Part shown: piece by piece, positions 49,311-61,000 of the stretch
Layout: every line of letters starts with the position of its first letter
Position numbering within the stretch: the first letter of the stretch is position 1
Assembly: GCA_027574665.1 (NCBI GenBank)
Contig: CM050657.1
Span: 21,554,700 to 21,618,699 of the forward strand
Reading direction: 5' to 3'
Source of the DNA: Rhynochetos jubatus
Taxonomy: Eukaryota > Chordata > Aves > Eurypygiformes > Rhynochetidae
Length of the DNA: 64,000 bases
The notes under the pieces: generated by a model
Told to the model about the DNA's origin: nothing
The model's input: only the letters and a program-made list of their open reading frames with translations
Databases searched by the model: none
Program-made: the position numbers and the translations under genes

Positions 49311-51459
49311 GCCCAACAAGTGTCACAAGCCAGATAGTTTCCATTCTGTGAAGGAAAAAATACCAAGTATGTTGGCTTCATAACTCTCTTGCACAGAGGC
49401 AAATCGTGTCTGTGAGCGGCATTCCTGACTCCTGCAAACTCCGGTTCGGCGGGAGTTTGGAGTTTCCCTCTTTCAGAGGCAGCCACATCAACAACTGCTG
49501 GCAGCAGCCTGTCTCTGAGAAAGGCAGTGATCCCTTATTCCCAGATCCATAGCCATACTCAGTCTCAATCCAGCAGTGGCCTGCCTCCCACATCCCTTGG
49601 CTGGCAGGAAGAGGGCTGGTGCACCGCCTGAGAGGCTCAGTGAGAGCTCAGATTTGGGAGCTGTATCCTCTGGCGCATGCAAACGAGGCTTATTTTATGC
49701 CAAACAATCTGCCTCCTTACTGTCTGTAGCAAGCGTGCCACAGGCCAGCAGGCCCAGACTAGAGAGTGGCCTCCCAGGACGCGGGCCCAGAAGAGTTAAT
49801 TAAGAATCACTGAGTCACGAACAGAGGTCAGTTTACAAAGTTCAATCTGTTGCTCTGCCTGGAAGGTCAAAGACGTTACTTCAAGAGCTGGAACTGTGCT
49901 TGGAGGTCATTGCCCAAGCACGAATTGCAACAGCACCACCACACAAACCACAAAATCTCAAGACATGTAGCTGGAGAAGTCAAAGGGTTAGCGAGAGTTG
50001 CAGCCTGGGCCTTGGGGGATACAGAAACCTGGAGGCATCCTAGGTCCCAGCTCTGGAGAGTGTCCCTAGCTGGCAGAGCTTAGGCTGAACTCAAAGAAAA
50101 CTTAAACATCCAGCTACACGAAAGAATTTTTTTGGAAGTCAGTGACCAAATCCATGCAGAAGTGTCATTTTTTGGTCATACCAAACCAATTTAATTTTCT
50201 GGATCTGGATCTTAGACTGTTGTCACACATACTTGGGGGAAAAAAAATCCTCTTACTTTTTAGCTGAAACTGTTTGCCAATTGTGATGAGAGTTTGTAAA
50301 TAATACTGCTGTCCCTCCCCCCCAGTCACATTTCTTGGCCAATTTACTGTTCATGGAATATTTTGCTGCCATCTGCATATGAACAACCTGAAAGTAGAAG
50401 CTTGCCATACTAAGGATGCCGAAGTGAGAAAACTAAATCACAGGCTGGATTTCCACAGGAAAAAAAAAAACCAAAAACCAAACGTTTAAGAACCAATTGG
50501 AGCAATACAATCACGAGAAAAACCCATCAGGTACAGTGACAAAAGGCTTCCAACATGCAGATCGGACTTCGTGACCACTGCCATGAAAACACAAGCCATG
50601 CCTAAATCCACAATTAGGCTCACAGCAGCAGCTTGAAAAGGCAGCCAGGTCATTATAGCCCAAGTCAGATGAGGCAGGCTACTAAATGTTCTGGACTAAA
50701 GCCAAACCAAAACCAGGTTTTAAGCTGTAAGACTATGACAAAAATCCTCAACTGATAGCAAATTCTCTGCTGACTCCTTCCAGGTGAGACAGGTTCAATT
50801 CAGCCCCCCCTAAACTGCATTTTAAAAACTATTACAATGTCTGTGAAGTCCCACTAAAAACCCAGCTGTTGTAAAGTACCTCGGTGCTGGCTGAGAAGTG
50901 CTGAATGAAGAGAGGCTGGTTTAAGGCATTCAGGTATCAGCAGCTAGCACCGTGAGCTACCGCTTGTCCCAGTGGCTCGGTTACATGTCTGTTGTTTGGC
51001 ACAAGGGTGGACGTTTTAGCTGATAAAATGGACTGAGGCAGCTGCTCCTGGAGCCGAGCGCCTTGGTTTTGTCTGTAGTTGGAGCTAAGAGCCAAGCTTT
51101 GGAAAAAAAGGCTCACAGCCTCTAGAAGGGTCACAGGATTCCTCTAATATATTCGCTGTCCAGCAAAGGATACTGGCATCTGTGTTCAAAAAGCTGCTTC
51201 AAAACAGTAGATAACCTCAGCCTTACAGATTTTCAATGGGGAGGGAACAGATGGCTGGGCAAAGGATGAGCCTCCTGCTCTGGAGAAAGGAAGGGATTTT
51301 TTCCAGGGTGGATCTGGCAAGCCTTGACCTATCAGAGAAAGCAAGAGAGCAGCAAGACTTACGAAGGCTGATTTCCCAGGGCTTGGGGTTTGATATCCCA
51401 TGTCAAATCAAGGTGGGAGCGCTACTCAGAGCTTCTCCTCAAGCAGAAGCATGTGTCCC
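49311..51459. other. Non-coding sequence, no gene seen
   Basis: Unique sequence with an 11-base A run at 50460-50470. Short open frames have no domain. No RNA gene or transposon was recognised. Confidence 0.5.
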
Positions 51460-51620
51460 GTGTGGATTAATTAATGTCTAATAATGTAGCCGAGTTTACC
51501 CCTAACCCTCTCCTCAAGGGGGGAATTAATTTGCATCTCTTTGCTTTGCCTGTCCACCTATTTTCACTGAACTTTTCGGCTGAAATTGCCTAGCAGATTC
51601 AAAAGCTTTTAGAACAGAAG
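51460..51620. promoter_or_regulatory. Candidate regulatory element with octamer site
   Basis: The block starts with GATTAATTAATGTCTAATAA and contains the octamer ATTTGCAT at 51529-51536, directly followed by CTCTTTGCTTTG, which has SOX/TCF-like CTTTG words. Octamer and SOX-type words side by side recall POU-SOX composite sites, although the spacing here was not matched to a defined composite. No transposon is present. Confidence 0.32.
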
Positions 51621-52189
51621 GGTCAAGCATGACAACAGATGACACCATGGCATAAGCCTCATTCCCTTAAGAAACCCTGCTAAAAGTGGTTTAGGACCTT
51701 TTCTGGCACACAACTCTGAATGGCTGATCATTTCAGAATGAAGAGTTTTATTTTAGTTTTACCTGCTATGATAAGTAGGGATAATTAAGGGCTCTGGGAT
51801 TGAGATGTGGTGCACACACCCCGACGCCTGAACTCCTGGTTGACCTGGGCAGAAAGCATTTCAAGTATGAAGGCTATGCTAATTGGAACCACGCTGCCAC
51901 AAGCAAAGCAGGCATGGCAGCTCTTCCTCCTGCCCCCAAAGTTACCAGGAAACACTTTCTTCCTTAACTGTTTTGGAAAGGACACACTACTAATGACTGC
52001 TGCTAATCTGTGTTGTAAACACCCAGCTCTCAGACCTAGGAAAGTATAGATGACTGCCCGTAACTGGGAGCCAGTTATTCCTCCAGGTCTTGTGCTGGGA
52101 CGCAGGTTTCCAAGTATGGCACAGTGACTGACCCTATAAATAAAGAGTCACTACTGTCTCCCATGTGCTTCATGCTTTGAATCTATTTG
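51621..52189. other. Non-coding sequence, no gene seen
   Basis: Unique sequence with short open frames lacking domains. No RNA gene or repeat was recognised. Confidence 0.5.
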
Positions 52190-52345
52190 TGTTTTTTAAC
52201 TGCTGGCACCATGAAGGGAGATGCTGTTCTCAATTAAAACCAGCCCATTGCTTCCCTAGGCTTAATTAGGAGCAGGGCTGTACATTCTGGCACCGGCAGT
52301 ATTTTCTTTTCAATTAATGGACTTAACAGGCAGCAGATGCCAGTG
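52190..52345. promoter_or_regulatory. Candidate regulatory element
   Basis: Homeodomain-type words CTCAATTAAAACC, GGCTTAATTAGG and TTCAATTAATGG occur within about 90 bases, with the word CTGGCACC near both ends (about 52203 and 52288) and GGCAGCAGATGCC at the right. Sequence texture resembles a conserved non-coding element. Function and conservation are inferred. Confidence 0.32.
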
Positions 52346-55300
52346 TCTTCCTTTCTCCTCTCTCCAGCAAGCATCCCACCCCTATTTTAAACTCATTGAC
52401 AATGATGTTAAAGAGACAGCTAATTCAAACACTGCTTCTAGAATTGAGAAGTTATTAAAAAAAAATAAAAATCCCATGTACATGTCAACGCTGAGAGAGC
52501 CCACAGTAATCTTCCATCTTCTCTGTACTATAGAACGGGTAATGCAGGTAATTTCTCTTACTGAGAGAATTCACACATTTCAACTTTCTTGCACCGTTTC
52601 CTTGAACGTAAGATGCAAAGAGCAATCAGTTACTCTTCTTCCTGGAAAACTGTAACAATCCAATTAAAAACACACCTACTGTATTTCAGACTTTTCTACA
52701 GTTGTTCCCTCATGGCAGGACATTAAACTATGTCTGTCACTTCAGCTGAACCTCAGTGCTGGCTGTAAAAGTAGACTTTGAAACAGGATTTTTATTTGAT
52801 TAACAGTTTATGCAGGAGTGTAGAAAGCTGAAAATTAAAATGAAAGGAAAGCTTTTTCTTTTTTATGGACAATTTCAACTTCTCGGTAGACTTTTCACCC
52901 AGAACACATCTTCACCTGCCTCCTTGTATAGCCCTCTCTTGCACAGCCCTATCTTTAGGCAGCAGTTGTAACAGTGAGGCTAATAAGCACAACACAATCT
53001 CTCCTGGCAGCTTGGGAGCCAGGTACAAGTGCACAAGCCCAGGCCAGAGCATGCATCGCCTATACATGACGGGATGTATACCAGCTGAACTCATGCCTGA
53101 ACTGAGCAGATTATCACCAGCGTACACATAGCCCTGGCCAACCTGGTGAGATCTGTCAAGTTGCAGATAAATGTTCTTTTACTAGTATTGACACAAACCA
53201 ATGAACTATATAGTTAGTGGTTTCTTCTGTGGGAGAATAAAATTGGAACAGGTCCAAAAAGTGAGCATTCTCCTAACTCAAAATAACTACAGAAATGAAC
53301 ATTTTAAACCATAAATGGAATGTGGTGGTTAAAGAGCATCAAATAGGCAACCCTGAAGATATGGCTCTTTGTTCAGCTGTGTGATAGCTTTCATAAAGAT
53401 AAAATGAGATCTTTTGCAATCTCATAATGTCATACTTCACAGGTAGCTGTCTGAGGCTGCCACCAGGAAATGTCACCTCCATCTCTGCATTTACTTCCAG
53501 CTCAGCTGGCATATTTGCTGAGAATAAAGTGCTGCCCCTATCTTCATGATGTACCTGAACTGCAGCACAATGGCTGGACTCCTCTACTGTCTGCAGTGCC
53601 TCACACTGCAGAAACCTGACAATACTTACTGCTTGAGAACAACCCTGCTCCAAGTGCCATGATGAATTTTGGTAAAAGAAAGTTCTCCACGTCACAAGAC
53701 TTGTAAGCACTCACCTCTCTGAACTGGCTGCCACATCACTCTCAGTCAGCAACTCTCAGTTACTGTCCCCTACAGCCAACTGTACCTGGAAGTAAATGGC
53801 CACGTATGGCAATGTTCAACCTGCTGGCCTATCTTGTTCAGTGTTCTGAACATTTGAAGTCTATGAGTTCTCATAGATTTCATTTTTGAGCACTGTAGTA
53901 CAGAAGGTCCAGTGTCACCCTTTGCCTGTTTCTACAACCCAGGTCAATATTGGTATTTATTTCATGGCAGAAAGCCAGAAAGAAGGAATAGTTTGCTTTC
54001 CTTCAGTCTAACAAAACTAACTTGTCTTTCTATTAAGCAGCTGGATCAGATCAGATTTAAGAGAAACCGCCCTTAATTAATTTGATAAGATTAAATTTAA
54101 TTTAGAAAAAGCATAGAAGCTGCCCAAGGGAAAAGTTCCCTCTCCACTCCATAACCCAAACTGGTTCCAACCCTGTATTCTCTTTCATGGAAACTGTGAA
54201 GGTGAAAGACGGGTCATGCATCGTATTTAAAAGGGAAATACACCATAATTGTTCCTGACACCAAAATCATTACTCTTATTCAAGGAAAGTACTTAGCAAC
54301 TGGAAAAAGAATAACCAAAGTGCGGGGGAGGGAGGTGGGGTGGGGAGAAGGCAGATGTGGGAATTGTTCTTACATGGATTCTGAAGTCTGCTTCTTGGAA
54401 ACCAAGAGGAATCTGGACAGTTTTGCAACCTACAAACACTATTTACATCAGAGCTATGCCCTTCTAATGCTTTCTTTTTTCTACTTCTATTTTTTTTTTT
54501 TTGAAAAGAAGGCAAAGTACGCAATTATATTCCTTCAGGAGCAAACAAATGAACAAATATAAAAGAGCATTTGTCATACAGATAGAGAAAAGGAGCCCAG
54601 GATTGTCCCACCCAGCTTTCAGATATTCACCCAAGATGCCTAACTTGAGAGCTTGCTTGATGTCTACAATCCGAAGCACGCTCTGGGAGGTGTCAGTCTG
54701 TTTCTGCGGACGATGTGCACAGTGAATACCACTGAATAAGGGCACACAGGACGGATCTCCAGGTCACTGGGGTGGACCTCAACCAGTGGACGGAGCCAGA
54801 TGCTGTATGGACAGAATGAAGCTGCACTGGCTCACAAGGGTGACTGCAAAGAGGTGTTTCTGGTTCTCTTACCCAGCACTGAACTACTCCAACTGTTTTC
54901 CTACTACTGGTATGATTGAAACCGGAATATATATGTTCTGCCTGCTGTGACAATATTAGAACAGTCTTCAAGCATGATGAGTGCTGATAGCAGATTCAGG
55001 GAATATTTGATTTGCTGGTTTCAAATGCTCACTTTACGTGCCTCAATCTTTCCAGCTTTCTGAAACTCCATTTTCCCCTTGGAAGACTAAGAAATGGGCA
55101 GTATTTGCAATAAGCTTCCTGACCAGCACGCCAAGAATCAGATGAGGCAATATAACTAAAAGAGCCCACTTTGAGGGCAACAACAAAAGCCTCCTTGTGC
55201 AAGATTTAAGGGAACTGAGGAAGGAGAAGAGCAACTACTGTGGCACCAGGTTGAAGGAGGATTCTGCCCAGGCCATTACATCAGCTATGGTAAGTCTGGA

Positions 55301-58000
55301 GCAGGCATTGTCACTCAAGGATGGTGATTTGATGCAATCCACTTGACATATGCTGGTTTGGTTTAGAAAACACAACCTTGACTAGATGAGATTTACTGGT
55401 ATTTTCCCTGACATCCCCCAAGAGTCCCTGTTTCAGAGCCCTGATGTGCAGAGATGCTAGAAGAGGTCCTGTGACTTACAGCCCAGTTTCAAAGCCAAAG
55501 GCTTTAAATAAAATCCCCTCCAAGGCCTCAACTGCCAGCAGCATGAGAGAAAGGTCTTGAGAAAGACCCTTTGGCAAAAATCCACTTCACCAGGCCAAAG
55601 TGACTTTTGTGTGAGCGAGACTGAAGGAAAGAGTTCACTAGAGCATTTCAGTTTTTGTTTGACAAGAGTGAGATGGCCCTTACCTCCTACTCAGCAGTTC
55701 CCACCAACCTCTGTTGGTGGGGAGGCTGGTTTAGAGGCTCAGGCTGGCAAGCAGTCTTCCACCCTCCATCCGACCTCTACCATATGCAAGCAAGCAGGGA
55801 TGGAGAGGGATCCTACATGTTTTGGGGTAGGGGGATGTAAAATAACAGTGATGAGGAAGGACAAAGGGGAACCTTTTGTACCTTTGGCCAAAGGGGTACC
55901 AAATGCAACCACATGGTGAAACTGCCTGTAGCGTAAACATATGTTCAATAAAAATATCGTGATACTATCAAAATCATTTAAAGTTACAGTAACTCCCTTG
56001 TATTATTTATAAATAAAAGATAAGGGACAAACCCCACGTATTCTTCCCTTATTCGCTGAACTTAATTTAAAGTCAGGAAGCAAAGAGACACAGCAGAAGA
56101 CCAACACCCCCCTGAAGCCCCACTGTGGCACTGGTTAGAAACTGGAGCTTACATGGAGATTGGCTCACTACACATTTGTTAATTCTGGTTATTGTGTATC
56201 AAACAGCTTGTTGATTTTACAGTCTGTCAGTTTTTCTGTTTGTACGGATAGTTTACACACCAGGGAAAAAGGTTTTAGGAGGGGAAAACAGTACAAACCC
56301 AGAGACACTAACAAAGTGGAGGTCTGCAAGAGACTTGAGACAGACTGGTTCCAAGGGGCTGATGTTCCTTTAAAATACTGGTGTGAAGTATGAGGAGCTT
56401 TGGAATTGGAGTGGCGTTAGACTGTCCTACTCCAAGTTAATAATATTCTTCCCATTGTAATTGTCATCTCAGTGATAATAAGTCAACTCAATTTCCTAGT
56501 TTTAACAGGACCTTCTGGGATCCAATATTTATATGCAAGCACAAAAAGCAAAAGAAAAACAAATGTACGCAGTGAAATACACAGCTGCTCAAATACTACA
56601 TATTTTTATATAGACTTCAGAGTTCTCATACATTCAGGGCTGTTCCTAAGAGTGAGTAAATTTGAAAAGAAAAGGCACATTACAAATTGCTGCTAATCAT
56701 GCCATCATTTTATCAGATGCTAAACATTCCTGCCCAAGAGACTGTGCCTCTTTCCTGCCACAGATCTAACAGTGGGGGGCCCTCGTAATGATACAGAAAC
56801 ACAGCCCGAGTGAACTCCCTACATGGGAATACACTATACATCCTGTTGCCACACTGGGGAAATGCATTTGGCAGCTGACTCATCCAGCCTGCCATTAAAA
56901 GAAAGGCCAAACATGCGAGGGCAGGCAGGAGAGCTCTTCCTGGAGCGAGCAATTTCTCTTCCCCGTACATGATACCACCCTTAGGTTCTCATCGAGTCCA
57001 CTCATCAACTTGAAATGAGCACATCACTGCAGTACCCTGGCATACGAAGGAGTGCTGAATTTCAACTAGTTTCTGAAGTAATACTCCAAAACCACATACT
57101 GAAGAAACCTTTCAGACATCCCCCAAGCACACTTAGTGATTCTGTTCTTAACACTCACCACCTTCGTGTGGCAAAAACTGTAATTCTTCGCTCCCGCTGG
57201 CTGATTCAAACACGCTGGAACAGGAGTACTTAAAGAACTACTGAGTCCTCATGAAAATCTTAGAAAATACGATCTCCATGCTATACAGATAAGAAAACGT
57301 GCTTTGATATTTCAGCCGATTAAATAACTGTCATCAAAAGCTTGTCCTGCTTTCCCATGCGTATCAGTTAGGGTAACAAAAGATATCATCTGTCTTTGAA
57401 ACTCATATACCCTTACATTTTCAACACTGCAAGACTGTTGCTATTTCAATATATTGTCCTCCAGTTGCCTAGAAAAGGCAGTTGAATGAGCACACAGTAA
57501 TCTAACATGTCATCCGTCGATTCCTTCGTTGAAAAAAAATGTCACCGCAACATAAGCTTAGAAGTTGGGTAACCGAGTCTGCAGCTTGACTACTGATTGT
57601 GTCCCAGCTAAGAGCAGAAACGGACTGAGTGCATGCTCTGAGCTCCTGGCAAACACAGTACACCTTCACCGAATTCTCAGAAAAGAGGTAACTTTTACCT
57701 GCTTAGAAGGTAGAAAATTGGTGATTATATGACTTTTTTTTTTTTTTTAAACAAAACAACCCCCCACTCCTCTGGATTAGGTTTTCAAAACAAGTCAGTA
57801 CTCAACAGCTCTTGGACCTTTCTGTTGCTTTAATATACTCTGCTTCTGATCTTGTGCTTTGTCCTCCACCTCACATATAAAAATGGACATTTGCCCTAAG
57901 ACAAATATGGCAATTTACGTGAAGTGCATTCATCTCTTGCTTTAGATACGGAATTCAAACATGTGTGTGATTATTAACTTACTGTTACAGGTGACATGAA
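52346..58000. other. Non-coding sequence, no gene seen
   Basis: About 5.7 kb of unique sequence. It holds a 13-base T run at 54490-54502 and a 15-base T run at 57734-57748. A strong 5' splice-site word, ATGGTAAGT, occurs at 55287-55295 without a convincing upstream partner. Open frames up to about 123 codons have no domain. Confidence 0.5.
57734..57748. repeat. 15-base T homopolymer
   Basis: An uninterrupted run of 15 T followed by AAACAAAACAACC. No adjacent SINE or LINE body is recognised. Confidence 0.8.
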
Positions 58001-61000
58001 ATGAAATACATTATCTTAAGGAAAATAAGCAACAAAAGCTAATACAGAAAAGCTTGTGTTTTGAAAAAGTGTCTACTGCTAAAGGAAAGCAAACGGCAAA
58101 AAACTAACAAAGAAGCACGGCAGTGAAGCAAAGTGGTTTAGCCTATACCTCTACTTAGAATTGAGGAACTGCATTTTCAGAACATAAAGACATATTAGAA
58201 AGTTTAAGTTTCACCCAGACTTTTAATATATAACTTCAGCAACATCTTAAGGGTTAGGTGTTCAGCTAGTCAAATACTACAGGCTACTAGAAAAAAACGT
58301 CCCTATTGCCTAACCAATAACACAAAGGGCATGCCATGGGATGAAAGAAATACAGACTCACTGTTCAGTGCAGCCCTTGCAGACACATCCTCCTGCTGTA
58401 ACAGGGAGCACCCCAGGCACGTTAGCAATGCACCTGGCTGAAGTTCGGCAGAGTGAGGTTTGGACTTGCCAAGTTCAAAGCTAGGCCAGGCAGCTGCTGA
58501 TTTGCGTTCCTTCAGTAAATTTTGTAGCAATTCCTTCAAGGATTTCTTCAAGACTGATATATGCTCCCACCATGGCCGAGCATCATCTTGGACTTAAAAT
58601 GTGCTTACCATTCTGTGCAACCATGGAGTCTTTCATTTCACACTGCACATTGGATAAGCAGAGTAGTGCAGAATGTAACGTGTGAAAATTGCCACCCCAT
58701 CAAGTTAAGTGGGTGCTTGCTTTGGCAGGACAGATGAAACAGGCTGTGATCAACAAAAAGGAAAACAGCTCCCATTTTCTGGTAACCGGGCTTTCACAAG
58801 TTAACTGCTGGCCAGCAAAATATGTTGGAAAAACCCCCACCTGTGCAAAACTGCAGTTACACATTAAACAGGCTAAATCAGCTCAGACTCCTTGTGGCTC
58901 TCCCATTACAAATCTGTTCTCTACAGTGTAATAACTACTTTTTGTATCTGTTGACCTCTATGCATCCATTTAGAGAACTATTCAAAAATGAATTGATTTC
59001 ATTGTCAGGCTGTTTCCCTTCCTTCCTCCTAGCATCCTCCCAAGCTTTCCTCTTCCTAGATTTCCTGTTCTAGCTCTATAAATCACTCTCCTCCTTGCGC
59101 ATCTCACGTTTGCCTTGAAACTGCATTCCTCTCAGCCACTAATTTTCTAAATTAGCAAAAGAAACAATAGGATTTCTCTGGCAAGAGCTGCTTTACATAA
59201 ACTCTGGCTGTTGACTGTCTGTGGTTGTGCTGCTCATTAGGACCAAAGCGCTGGTGGTATGTGCACCACATTCACCTCTACACGTTCTTTCCCTCAAAAC
59301 CAGAGCAGCGTCATCTTCCAGCTTCCTCAAGCCAAGCCAAACCAAACCACGTATCCTTCATGTAAGGTGACTAACTGAAGCCAAAGCCTGCGGAGATACA
59401 GGAACCTGCACAAAGAAGTTCTACAACACTCCTCACCATGCAAATGCAATATTCTTTTAATTGTGAAATACAACAGTGGAATTTGAGTCCACTCAGGGTA
59501 GCCACTCCCTACCTGAAAGAATATTTAAGCTCCGTTGTCACAACCTGCCCTGTGACGACCAGTGAAGTGTGACTAACCAGTGAGAGGATTCCTCACAGAA
59601 GGTAGAGTTATTTAAAATAATAAAAGATATTACAAGATAATGACCTTCTATCTTACTTGCCTTCTGTGGGTCTAGAAAAAACCCTAGTAAAGCACAAAAT
59701 CAGCTGCAGGGGCCTTCAGCCTAACAGGGTAGTTCAGGACACGCTGACTCACAGAAGGCACTGGAACCCCACTTACATAGACCCTGGATTAGAGACAAAC
59801 GTGGAAGAGAAGCACACCCGTGTAAGGTTTGGCATCGTCACTATAACATGATGACTTGCTCTGACATAAAGATCACTACAGAAGCTTATTTCTCGCCATT
59901 CCCCTTCAAGTATATCCTTTGAGCAAGCAGGGAAAAACAAATGGTTCTTGACAGACCTAACTGCTGCCCAAACTATCCTTTGGAGGAATCAAAACCACAA
60001 TCCTATGTGAAGAAATGCATACACATGCTTTATTAGCCACCCATGAAAGGACAAAGCAGACAGACTGAATTTCATTTGGTTTTCTTTTTAAGCCCTCTTC
60101 TTCGTGTTGGTTCAAGTGACCTTGGCACTTTTATATTCACGATGGAGTTTAAGTGGAGACTGAAGATAAAATTCCCTCTTTGGTTTTCTGCCCCGTTCCC
60201 GATCCTTACAATCGATGAGTACAGAGTATCTCTGTGGCAAAGTCTTATAAACAACCTGTGTGAGTTTTTCGACAGTAAGCCAGTATAAATGTGTACATAA
60301 TCTGCTTCTAGCTTATAGCTATAATTCATACACATTCTTTGGGCTTCATACCACAGTATTTTACTTTTAACCGCATTATCTGTACGGCAGATAAATAAGC
60401 ACAACAGGATATAATTTATCTACACTTTCAATCAAAGTTTCATGACGTCCCCACTAAGAGGCCACTAAAGTAACAAAGAACTATGCATGAGAAGAGGTAT
60501 AAACAGGAGACAAAACCCCTTAAAACGAGCTTTCCACAGCACAGAAGGGATACTGGGCTCAAGCCCTCTATTCTTCGAAGTGGCAAAATTCCCAGAGAAT
60601 TCAATAGCGCTCTGCCTGGCACTGGAAGGTATCAAGTGAGGGGGAATGCGGTAGCATAACCTTTACTTATGACCAACTGACTCAGAAAGCCTCCCAAGTG
60701 AAAATAAATGGGGAGCTTTGGAAAAAAGAGCTGGCTAACCAGACAAAGCCTGACCCCTTGAAACCACACGACTAGCAGGAGGGCATCGGAAAGCCCACCA
60801 GGGTCTGTGACTCCTGGCTTACGCTGTGACGGAGTAAGTTCCATAAACAAGGTGTGGACAGTGTGGCGGGCAGCGCCCTATTCAGTTTGCAGCTACAGAG
60901 TGAACGCAACTAAAATTGATAGCAATGGAATAGAAAATGCTCTACTGGGTATATAGGCAGTGGCATGTCCTCTGTGGGATTGCTACTGTCTGGGGGGATC

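Noticed and set aside
51497-51513. CCCCTAACCCTCTCC, telomere-like word
   Set aside because: A single partial unit only; no array of TTAGGG/CCCTAA is present.
55287-55295. Strong 5' splice-site word ATGGTAAGT
   Set aside because: No convincing upstream 3' splice site or open exon was found, and isolated donors are common by chance.
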